DNA from: Hepatocystis sp. ex Piliocolobus tephrosceles | Lineage: Eukaryota > Apicomplexa > Aconoidasida > Haemosporida > Plasmodiidae | Length of the DNA: 29,134 nucleotides | Assembly (NCBI GenBank): GCA_902459845.2 | Contig: CABPSV020000112.1 | Coordinates: forward strand, 1-29,134 | Direction of reading: 5' to 3' | Part shown: positions 19,654 to 29,134 of the stretch, one piece after another | How positions within the stretch are numbered: position 1 is the first letter of the stretch | Layout: the number at the start of each line of letters is the position of its first letter | The notes under the pieces: model-generated | Database searches by the model: none | The model's input: the letters and a program-made list of their open reading frames with translations, nothing else | Told to the model about the DNA's origin: nothing | Translations under genes and position numbers: made by a program

Positions 19654-22600
19654 ATGGTGTGTAACTCAAAATTAAGGCTTCAGGACTACATACAAAACTG
19701 GTTCATTCCGCAAATAAAACACAGAAGGATAGTAAGAGAAGATACAGAAATACAATTAGATGATATCGACTTATATGAAGAGTCGGAGGTATACTGTTTA
19801 GAAAAAATAAGAAAAAGTTCCTGTTGTATTAAAAAGTTGTTAAAGAGATATAATACCACAGTTGTAATTCAGTTTAAAAAATATGCCAGTAAAAATGTTA
19901 GTATTATTACTACTCTTACTGCTCTTCCTGTTAATAATAATAATTATAACAGCATTTTTAGTGTAAGTAATAATGCAATTGTTTCAGATGAATTAAATAT
20001 AAAATGTGTTGAAAATACAAATTTAAATCAACAAAAGTTTTGTCAAATATGTAGAAATAATTACATATGTAAGTGTAATAAAATAAAAAAAAGCGAGTTA
20101 AAAAAAAAAATTAATTATATAAAACAAAATATAACTATATACAAATCGATTAAAAAATGGAATGAAATATATAGTAAAATTTTAGGACGATGTAAAGAAA
20201 AAACAATTGAAAATGGAAAAAACGATGAAAATGTAGAAATAAAACAAATATTTAACAAAAACACGGATGGCAGTAGCTCAAAAAATTTAATTGATACGAT
20301 ATTTGTAAATAAAAACGAATTACATTTATCTGATTTTTCAGATATTTTATCCAAAATGTATAATAATATAGACGTTTCAAATGAATTAAATATAATGTAT
20401 AATTCGGATGATTCCCTTAGTAGTTGTACTAGTTCAGAACATAATTATGATACTTCATCTGATATATCTGTAGGTGAGTGTGCTTTATTTGAACCAGAAG
20501 TGGATTGGTGTAATGTTGAAGATAATAAAACATTTATAAATGAAAAAACAAGAGCATTTATAGAAGCAGATGGTAAAAATTCAGTAAAATCGACAAATGA
20601 GCTTTTGGATAATGTTAATGGAGTTTTAAAAAAAAGGAATAATACTAGTAGAGTTAATATAACAAATTATTATGCTAACATTAGATATATATTTAAAAAC
20701 ATAATAGATATAGAAAAATTAATATTTCACGAATTTGATACTATAACAAAAACACGTGTTGATATTGTGTATGATATACAAAAACGTTTTGAATTAATTT
20801 GTCCAAGTTTGTATGATAAACTGCACCAAAAATATACTAAAGTATGTCAACATATAAATGATCAAGTTATGAAACAAATAAAAACTGAGCTTAGTAGTAA
20901 TAATATTATTTCCAAGAAAAAAAAAACCACTGTTCATATGAACAGGGAAAGTGATCAGAAGGAATATGGGGAATGTGCGACAGATGTGAAAGTTATTGAG
21001 GGTGATGAAGTTGTTGATGATGTTTTTGATGGGGTTGTTGATCAAGTTGTTGAAATTGATGAAAGTGACGAAGGTGGTAGAGATACAAATGCAGAAACAA
21101 ATGCAGAAACAAATGCAGATACAAATGCAGATACAAATGCAGAAACAAATGCAGATACAAATGCAAAAAAACTCAAACAAGTGGGAGAAGCGCATGATAG
21201 TAGCTATTCGAAGGAAAATATATCTGTAAAAAAAATAAAAAAAATGAAAGTAGAAAAAGAAGATAGTAGCAAAAAACATAAAGAGCAGAACATAGTAAAA
21301 GGTGGTAAAAAGGATCTTATACATACAGATAAAAAAGTGGATAATAAAAAAAATAGTGGGAAAAAGGGAGCTGGTAAAAAAAACACTGGAAACACAGGCA
21401 ATAATAAAAAAATTATGGGTTCAAAAAATAATGAAATTAAAAGTAGTGGTTCTAAAAGCAGTCAAAATAGGAGTAGTGTCGAAGCGATCATTCCTAGTGT
21501 AATTACTGAAAAAAAAGTGGTTGAGAAAAAGGTTGCGGAAAAAAAGGAGGCTGAAAAAAAAGTTGTTGAAAAGACAGATGTTGAAAAAAAAGTGGCTGAA
21601 AAAAAAGTGGCTGAAAAAAAAGTGGCTGAAAAAAAAGTGGTTGAGAAAAAAGTGGTTGAGAAAAAAGTGGTTGAAAAAAAAGTGGTTGAAAAAAAAGTGG
21701 TTGAAAAAAAAGTGGTTGAAAAAAAAGTGGTTGAAAACAAAGTTATTGAAAAAAAAGTTGTTGAAAAAAAAGTTGAAAAAAAAGTTGCTGAAAAAAAAGT
21801 TGCTGAAAAAAAAGTTGCTGAAAAAAAAGTTGCTGAAAAAACAGATATTGACAGTAAAACTATTGAGGGAAAAACCACTGACAAAACCATTGACAAAACC
21901 ACCGACAAAACCATTGACAAAACCATTGACAAAACCACCGACAAAACCATTGACAAAACCATTGACAAAACCACCGACAAAACCATTGACAAAACCATTG
22001 ACAAAACCACCGACAAAACCATTGACAAAACCATTGACAAAACCACCGACAAAACCATTGACAAAACCATTGACAAAACCACCGACAAAACCATTGACAA
22101 AACCACCGACAAAACCACCGACAAAACCACCGACAAAACCACTGACAAAACCACCGACAAAACCACTGACAAAACCACCGACAAAACCACTGACAAAACC
22201 ACCGACAAAACCACTAACAAAACCACCGAAAAAACCACCGACAAAACTACCGACAAAACCACTAACAAAACCACTAACAAAACCACCGAAAAAACCACCG
22301 ACAAAACTACCGACAAAACCACTAACAAAACCACCGAAAAAACCACCGACAAAACCACTAACAAAACCACCGAAAAAACCACCGACAAAACCACCGAAAA
22401 AACCACCGACAAAACCACTGACAAAACCACCGACAAAAATAAAAACATCGAACACACTGTAAACTACTACTTTGGAAAAAATATTACTGACTATATAAAA
22501 AATAACGAACGAATTGAAAATATTGCTTCATATTTACTAAACGAAATAATCGAAATTGCAAAAAAAAAACTAAAAAAAAATGTTATCAGATTAAATAATT

Positions 22601-25600
22601 TGTTCTCAAATGAGTACTTAAGTATAGGTATTGAATTTTTAAATATTTTGAATAAAATTATTTTAATGTTAAATTGTAAGTTTAGAAGTTACGATGATAC
22701 AACAGGATGTAATATTGTTGATGGGGTTGAAATATATGATTTATCTTTGGTAAAAGAAAATATAATTAATAATATCGAAACAAGTGGAACGGAGAAACAG
22801 AAAAAAACAAAAAATAAAAATGTGTTGACCAAATATAATTTATATAACAACAAACATATTCTTACATTTGTTAATTGCTTAAAAAATAAAATAGTATGTA
22901 AAATATTATTTTCAGATATTCTAGCTGATAAATCGAAAAGTAAAAATAAAAAAAATGTAATAAAAAAAAAGAAACAAGTAGATACAAAATATATTTATGA
23001 CATTTTTAAAAAAGAATACACATTTGGTGATAAAATTATGATTTCTTTACAGCATATATTAGATATAAATATAAGAACACATTTATTTTTATTTGTTTAT
23101 TTATTTGTTGGTAATTATGTATCATACATTGATTTAGATTATGTATTAAATATACTTATATATTATGACAGATACATATGTTATGACAATGTACAAATGC
23201 CTGATGATATCATTGAACAGGCAAAAAATGATATATTATTTGGTGAGTATTGGAATGAATCATTAGATATTAGTGACAAAGGGAATACAAAACAGAAGTG
23301 TGACTCTTCTACTGAAAATGAGGAAGAAGAACAAGAAGAAGAAAAAGAAGAAGATGAAAAAAAAGGGAAAAAAAAATGGAAAACAAAAAAAAAAAAAGAT
23401 AAAATATACAGTAATACTACTATTACTACATTAACAGATGAACATGGTAATAAAAAAAATACCAAAACAAAACAAGCTGCATTAGTAATTACAAAAACAG
23501 ATAGTACCCAAGACATAGATCAAAATATAGTAAAAAAAAATACAGAGGAAGGAAATAATGTTTTAATAAATATAAATGCTTGTAAACTAATATATATATA
23601 TATTTTAATTTGTAATAAAAAATTTATAAACGAATTAAGTAATAAAACGAATATAAAAGAATTGAACGAATATTACTATCTCGAATGGAATACAAAATAC
23701 TACGAAATGTTAATAAATTATCATCAAAATATATTAAAAGAAGCATACATAACAGATATAATGTATGATAGTTATTCAAAAGATATACATTTTTTACAAA
23801 AGTTGAAGTTGCATGAGATGTTAAATGAGAATGGATCGTTATGTATTAGTAGTAGCACACACGATAGTAATAACAACAACAATAACAACAATAACAACAA
23901 TAACAACAACAACAATAACAACAATAACAACAACAACAATAACAACAATAATAATAATAAGTTAGATATTTTGCCAAAATCTGTCAATATAAATGACGAA
24001 ATTAATAACACCCATGTGGGAAACAATGAGATACAACGAAGTTCATTTAATAGTAGCAAAAATACCATCCCAAATGAAGAACCTAAAAATAGTAAAAAAG
24101 AAAAAAAAAAAAAGAAAAAGAAAAAAAATGAGCAGAAAAATGAGCAAAATGGCAGCCAAACAAATAATGCTCCAGATGGTAGTACCACCACCAATAACCG
24201 AGGCACCACCACTAACAATCGAGACACTAACACTAACAATCGAGACACTAACACTAACAATCGAGACACCAACACTAACAATCGAGACACCAACACTAAC
24301 AATCGAGACACCAACACTAACAATCGAGACACCAACACTAACAATCGAAGTAACAGTCTTACTAATAACAGCTCCAAACGTAGTACCTATGACAATAACC
24401 TATTAACCAATAGAAGCGAATCAAAAGAAAATACAACAAACAAAGTCGAAACAAACTACAGTCAAGATCGTTTAATACAATTTTTAAGTTTATACGTTTT
24501 TATAAAATTTAAATTAACTTTAAGAATAGGTATTAAAAAAATAAAAAAAGTAAAAATAAAAAATAACCATTTTTATCATCATATGTTTAGGTTTAATACG
24601 ATTATTATTAATGCATTATTTTGTTCGAGTGATGATAGTACGATGGCATGTATTAGATTAAGTTTAAATCCTAATGCACGTACAGGTATTCGTAACACCA
24701 CCAAACAAATTTTAACTGATATTTACAATTCTGGATTGAATATAACAGAAGAAGACATAGACCAAATGAATGAAATCTATGAAGAACATGTTTTATTAAA
24801 TACTCAACAAAATTTGATTAAAACTGTTTGTAAATTAAATACAGATATACATGAACTTTTATCAATCGATAATAAAAGTAATAATAATAATAAACGTAGT
24901 AGTACTAGTAGTAGTAAGAGTAAAACTAAAACTGTAACTAATAATGAAATGTTGATAAATTCACCTCGTATGTTGATAAACAAAAATATGAACAATACCA
25001 ACGAAAGTAATAATATTTTAAATAACAAAATGGTACATACATTAGGTAATAATGGTAGTAATAGTAGTAGTAGTATTATTATTGCACAAACGTTGGAAAT
25101 ACCTGTTGACATAAATACTAATACTGGATATTGTTATGGTACAAATAAAAATGAAAAAAGCGGAAATAAATCAAACAAAATAGTAATTAAAGAACATTCC
25201 TCTATATTGCATAACAAAACAATAGGACAAATTACTACCTCCTCATCTAATAATATGTTAATTGATAACAATACAAATAACAACGATAATAAAAAAATAA
25301 TATCTTACAATTTGAAAAATGTAACTTTATTAAATGGTAATTTAAAAATCGAAAGTGATTATGCATCTGAAAGGAGTGGAAATATATATAACGTAGAAAT
25401 GAGTGGAAAAGGAAACGTTTTAAATGATAGTAATACATTAAAAGTTGGTAAAAAGAGAAGTATTCGTGGTACTAGCCACTCAGGTCGTAATAATAGTACC
25501 GGTAGCTATAACAATAGTGTTACGACTGTTACACAAAATAATACCCCTCTAACTAATATGAATACAGAAAATAATGTAAATACAACACTTATGAATAATT

Positions 25601-28600
25601 TAAAAAAAAAAAAAATAAAACGAATATATAATAAAGATGCTCCATATATATGTAATGATGGTGATACATGGATGGTTGTGTATAAGCCAGCATATTATCA
25701 TTGTTCTGCTTATACTTCTCATAATAAATATAATCATTTAGTTAACTCAAACAAAGTGACAAATATGTTTTTTAATTTGTTAGAAAAAATATGTTTAACA
25801 TGTAAAATGAAAACAAAAAGTATGTGTATTTCGTGTAGAACTTTAAAGAATATTTGTTCATCTTGTGAAAATATTGTATCTACTTTTTGTAATAAATGTT
25901 GTACAGTTATAAGAGAAAATAAAAATGTTTTAGATGTTATTAACAATATATCATTAGATGATGTAGTACATAGTGGAAAAATTGAATCATTTCATTTATT
26001 TATGATGAAATCTTTTCCAAAAATTGAAACAGTTAGAAAATGGTATAAACTAGAATGTGGATTATGTCATCGTATTGATTTGGAAACTTCTGGAAGTTTA
26101 ATTATAGCTAAAACAAAAGAAGCAAGAGAATATTTATTTGATCAATTTCGTAAAAGAAGTGTTTATAAAGAATATATTTTATTATGTCATGGTAGAATAA
26201 AAAAAAAAAAAGGAGTCATAAACAAATCAATTCAAACTCATGAAGTTAATAATCTTTATAGTAAAAGTCATTACAGTTTAGTAGTAAAAAAAGGTGGAAC
26301 AGATGCATATACAGAATATAATTGTTTAAAGGTATACAAATTGAAGAGACCAATAAAAGAAACGATTAAACAAATTATTGATGGAAAATATAATTGTAAC
26401 AATGATGGTATGAGTTACTACAACTTAGAAAAAAATAATGATAAAATTTTGGTAAATAGTTCTTTTAAAGCATGGAGAGAAAAAATAAATAATAATAAAG
26501 TATATTTTATTATTCCAAGATATATTATAACTACCAGTATGAGTGATACAAAACATTTACAAAATGTAATATATAAATATTATTCACTTTTTTTGGAAAA
26601 AAAAAAAAAAAAAATTTTAACAAACTATCAGTCAGATTCACAAATATATCAAAATAAGAAAGAAAAAAAGAAAATGAAAAGAAAAAAGATAAGAAATTTA
26701 AAACATATTAGACAAAACAAAAAAAAAATTGTAACTCGGGCTTATGCTGAAAAGATAGGATTTTATCATGGTATTGATAATGTCTCTACTACTACTACTA
26801 CTACTACTACTACACCTATTGGTAATACAATAACTGGGAATAATACTCCGGTTCATACTCCTGCTCATAATTTGCTTAATGTGAATGGAAATATTTCTAA
26901 TGGTTACATTTCTAGTGGCTACTTTTCGAGTGGTAACCGAAGGAGATATTACGATGAAGAAGCGGAATACGAAAGTGGTAACATCAGCAACAGCAGTAAT
27001 AGTAGTAGTAGTAGTAGTAGTAGCAGTATCGGTAGCAGTAGCGGCTTTAACACAGTGAGTAATAAAAACGAATCTAAAAGTAATAGGTTATTGAAAATGT
27101 TGAATTTGTGGAAAAAAGATAAAAGAAAAAATGGAATAAATTGTAATATTGCAAAGATTATAAAATTAGGTAAAATGAAAAATGTAAAAAAAGGAAAAAA
27201 TTCAAAAAATGTAAAGAACGGGACTAGTACTACTACAACTACCAATGATGGAAACAAATACAGTTACGTAATTAACCCACGATTTAGCAAAAAAAAAATA
27301 TGTCACCATATGTGTTTTCATTGTAATGCCATAACAGATGAATTTTTTAAAACAGATGAGCAAGATATAGAAAATTATACAAAAGAATTTACATTATGTA
27401 ATGTAAAAATACATACTGGTAGAACCCATCAAATTAGAGTACATATGGATCATATAGGTCATCCATTAGTATCAGATGTAAAATATTTAAATACATCTCT
27501 TAGTAATTTGGATAAATTTTGGTGTTTCCGTATGTTCTTACATTCAGTTATGTTAGAATTTAGTAATCCTGATTATTATTTTTATAAAATGCATAAAGAT
27601 TTGAAAAAAAATTTATATTCAGCTGGTGTTGTTTTATCAAATAATAACATTTCGAAAAAACCACCTCCCGAAAGAATGATAAAAGCAATTTGTCCCTTAC
27701 CAACTGACTTAAGATCAACATTAGAGAATGAGTTAGATGTTGTAGATAATTTAGAAAATGAAAATAGTTATGTAAATAAAATATTAAAAATGAGTGTATT
27801 TGATAAAAATAATGAAGCAATGAAAAATGCCAAACCAATCATTGATGTAAATATTGTTCAAAGTAGTGGTAAAAAAGATTTACAAATAATTAAAAAGGGA
27901 TTGGTAGATGAAGAAATTAATATTAATAAAAATATGAACAAGTTGGAAAGGGAAAGGGAAAGGGAAAAAGAAAGAGATGGTGGTGGTAGTAATATGTATG
28001 CAACTAATAATAGAAGCGTAAGTAGTAGTACCAAAAAAACTAATATTATTAACAACATTGTTCAACAAAAAAGTTCTACAATTAAAGTAGCTTTATCTAG
28101 TGAAAGCAATCGATTAAATGATGAAGAAAAACAACTTGAAGAAATATCAATAGAACAAGAGCTGAGTAGTGAAGTGAGTAGTCAAATAGTTACATTAACT
28201 ACTGGGGATGCAGGTGTTAGTAATGAAGAACCTACTTTACCAGATATTGCATCTGTTAACAATCTAATTGATTTGAATGATGTATTGTTGAGTGGAAAAA
28301 CTGAAAATGTTGTTAAATATCAAGTGAATAAACAAAAAATAAAACAAAAAAAGAAAGGTGGTAGTGTTACTACAGATGATGGTTTAAAAATATATGAAAA
28401 AATAGGTAAAAAAGTGAGTGAAAAAATAAATGATCATGGTTCTGATACTAATATTAAGACTGATTATATTCGAAAGGGAGTTGTAAAAATGGTTTATGAA
28501 GACTTTTTCCATGCTGATAATAAATTACAAACCGTGGATAACAACAAAGATGATAATTATAGTAACAATCGGGATGAAGAAAAGAAAACAACCAATATAC

Positions 28601-29076
28601 TAGTTGATAAAAAAATAGAACAAAACAAAATAAACAACAAACTCAAATATAACTTTAATTCTTTTGTAAAAGAAGTAAAAAATGTTATCGAAAATATAAT
28701 AATAAACAGTTATGCATTTAAAATTATTACATATATGTTTAATTTAAAAAAGGCTTTGGTTTATGTGTTGAATGTGTTAGGAAAAGAAGTAACAAAACAA
28801 ACAAAAAAAAAAAATAATAATAACAATAAAAGTAATAAGAACAATGAAAGTAATAATAACAATAAAAGTAATAAGAACAATGAAAGTAATAATAACAATA
28901 AAAGTAATAAGAACAATGAAAGTAATAATAACAATAAAAGTAATAAGAACAATGAAAGTAATAATAACAATAAAAGTAATAAGAACAATGAAAGTAATAA
29001 TAACAATAAAAATAATAATAATAATAAAAGTAACAGTAATAATAATCACAATAAAAGTAACAGTAATAACAACAAA

Positions 29077-29108
<32 letters not shown>

Positions 29109-29134
29109 TAATAATAATAATAACAATAATAATA
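19654..29134 (+). CDS. Giant RluA-family RNA pseudouridine synthase, 3' partial
   Basis: The frame is open from ATG 19654 to the window edge, 3160 codons without a stop, so the end lies beyond the window. RluA-type enzymes isomerise uridine to pseudouridine in rRNA or tRNA. Domain at residues about 2000-2690: motif I DTWMVVYKPA (Lys-Pro 2011-2012), motif II HRIDLETSG (2139-2147, nucleophile Asp2142), the RSVYKEYILLCHGRI strand, GGTDAYTEYN, motif III HTGRTHQIRVHM (2587-2598) followed by GHPLVSD, LHSVMLEF, and the closing PLPTDL. Inserts include an eight-Cys cluster (2047-2083) and about 340 low-complexity residues before motif III. Upstream are C-x2-C-x5-C-x-C (130-141), EKKVV and KTTD arrays, and unrecognised globular blocks. 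The start was chosen because ATAATGG has A at -3 and G at +4. An in-frame ATG at 19516 would translate microsatellites. It may instead be a downstream exon of the preceding gene. Confidence 0.85.
20041..20076 (+). other. Small Cys motif near the N-terminus of the pseudouridine synthase frame
   Basis: CQICRNNYICKC gives C-x2-C-x5-C-x-C at residues 130-141. It could bind a metal, but four cysteines in so short a stretch is weak evidence. It begins the first strongly Lys-rich globular block of the protein. Confidence 0.35.
21085..21168 (+). repeat. 12-bp array encoding Thr-Asn-Ala-(Glu/Asp), 7 units
   Basis: ACAAATGCAGAA/GAT units, the last ending in Lys. Follows an acidic Val/Asp-rich segment of the pseudouridine synthase protein. 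Confidence 0.95.
21508..21840 (+). repeat. 15-bp array encoding Glu-Lys-Lys-Val-(Val/Ala), about 22 units
   Basis: GAAAAAAAAGTGGTT-type units with VA and VV blocks; one unit near 21769 lacks its last codon. Several other frames on both strands are open because the unit has no stop. Confidence 0.96.
21871..22434 (+). repeat. 12-bp array encoding Lys-Thr-(Thr/Ile)-(Asp/Asn/Glu), 47 units with higher-order structure
   Basis: Exactly 47 units of AAAACCACCGAC. The 5' third is a 36-bp higher-order repeat (Thr, Ile, Ile), the middle alternates ACC and ACT (24 bp), and the 3' third carries Asn and Glu variants, including two nearly identical 60-bp blocks at 22201 and 22261. Confidence 0.97.
23869..23958 (+). 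repeat. Poly-Asn tract, 30 codons of mixed AAT and AAC
   Basis: Thirty Asn codons mixing AAC and AAT, so codon identity varies while the residue does not. Pseudouridine synthase protein, N-terminal to the enzyme domain. Confidence 0.96.
24214..24348 (+). repeat. 21-bp array encoding Asn-Asn-Arg-Asp-Thr-Asn-Thr, 6 units plus a partial
   Basis: AACAATCGAGACACCAACACT repeated six times, ending in NNRS. A Lys-rich stretch (24097-24126) that could act as a nuclear or nucleolar targeting signal lies just upstream. Confidence 0.95.
25639..27730 (+). other. RluA-type pseudouridine synthase domain with internal insertions
   Basis: All three signature motifs of the family are present: Lys-Pro at 25684-25689, HRIDLETSG at 26068-26094 with the catalytic Asp codon at 26077, and HTGRTHQIRVHM at 27412-27447. 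The span is about 690 residues against roughly 300 in standalone enzymes. The extra length lies between motifs I and II (Cys cluster) and between 26340 and 27380 (Lys/Ser/Thr-rich), both places where loops are expected. The key residues look intact, so this should be an active enzyme. Confidence 0.93.
25792..25902 (+). other. Eight-cysteine CxxC cluster inside the pseudouridine synthase
   Basis: Cys residues 2047, 2050, 2058, 2061, 2068, 2071, 2079 and 2082 give four CxxC knuckles with spacers of 7, 6 and 7 residues; Cys2083 directly follows. This regular spacing fits two small zinc-binding knuckles or a cross-braced pair. It lies between motif I and the HRID motif. A second group, C-x3-C-x2-C with two adjacent His (residues 2550-2557), precedes motif III. 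Confidence 0.65.
28831..29010 (+). repeat. 36-bp array encoding a 12-residue Ser/Asn/Lys/Glu unit, 5 units
   Basis: Unit SNKNNESNNNNK repeated five times at the DNA level with almost no change. It lies C-terminal to the pseudouridine synthase domain. Confidence 0.96.
29077..29134 (+). repeat. Poly-Asn tract running off the window
   Basis: Nineteen AAT/AAC codons up to the last base. The window stops inside this low-complexity tract, so the gene's 3' end is not seen. Confidence 0.93.

Noticed and set aside
19383..19664. A 93-codon ORF in the spacer, rich in Tyr and Cys-Val
   Set aside because: It is a translation of the ACT and AT/GT microsatellites and overlaps the likely splice site and start of the next frame.
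21421..22457. Long antisense reading frames (over 330 codons) made of Phe/Gly/Val or Leu/Ser/Val repeats
   Set aside because: They mirror the EKKVV and KTTD arrays. A stop-free repeat unit opens several frames at once. No conserved motif, and the sense frame carries the continuous enzyme-bearing ORF.
21521..22462. A + strand Lys/Pro-rich frame of 313 codons
   Set aside because: Same cause: a shifted reading of the same tandem arrays, wholly contained in the pseudouridine synthase frame.
28761..29049. Antisense Leu- or Ile-rich frames resembling membrane proteins
   Set aside because: The complement of AAT/AAC/AGT repeats reads as Leu/Ile/Phe/Val; artefact of repeat composition.

Overview
The window is AT-rich eukaryotic DNA that is almost entirely protein-coding on the + strand. 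Asn, Lys and Ser are very abundant, Ile is often ATA and Ser often AGT. There are giant uninterrupted ORFs, in-frame minisatellites of 12-36 bp, and low-complexity insertions inside conserved enzyme domains. This is the style of a Plasmodium-like apicomplexan (haemosporidian). That assignment is inference: the only non-coding stretch (about 29% GC by hand count) is not more AT-rich than the globular coding sequence, which is not typical of Plasmodium.

Layout. Positions 1-19347 are the 3' part of a giant gene, open from the first base, with 6448 codons visible before a TAA. It carries a four-Cys zinc-ribbon-like motif, a MATH (TRAF-type) domain, and a very stretched, divergent ubiquitin-specific protease (USP) domain. 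The order and local motifs resemble human USP7/HAUSP, but the acidic member of the catalytic triad appears lost. About 2800 further residues match nothing I recognise. Positions 19348-19653 (306 bp) hold microsatellites and no convincing gene. Positions 19654-29134 are a second giant reading frame in the same frame, open for 3160 codons to the window edge. It encodes an unmistakable RluA-family RNA pseudouridine synthase (motifs HRIDLETSG and TGRTHQIRVHM), with an eight-cysteine CxxC cluster inserted between the first two conserved motifs.

How they may fit together. The two reading frames can be read as tandem genes. A good 3' splice site (pyrimidine-rich tract, TTAG, about 206 nt upstream without any AG) lies 5 bp before the apparent start of the second gene, and a GT donor lies 31 bp before the first gene's stop. 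Removing 19316-19648 (333 nt) would keep the frame. The whole window would then be one transcript for a protein of more than 9,500 residues joining a deubiquitinase-like module to a pseudouridine synthase. I give both models and cannot decide between them from sequence alone.

More than twenty distinct tandem-repeat arrays are listed. All have units that are multiples of three and none breaks the frame. They include a 47-unit 12-bp array with higher-order structure, a CxC-rich array resembling metallothionein, and an array that contains the 66-N assembly gap. No RNA genes, transposons or CRISPR arrays were seen.
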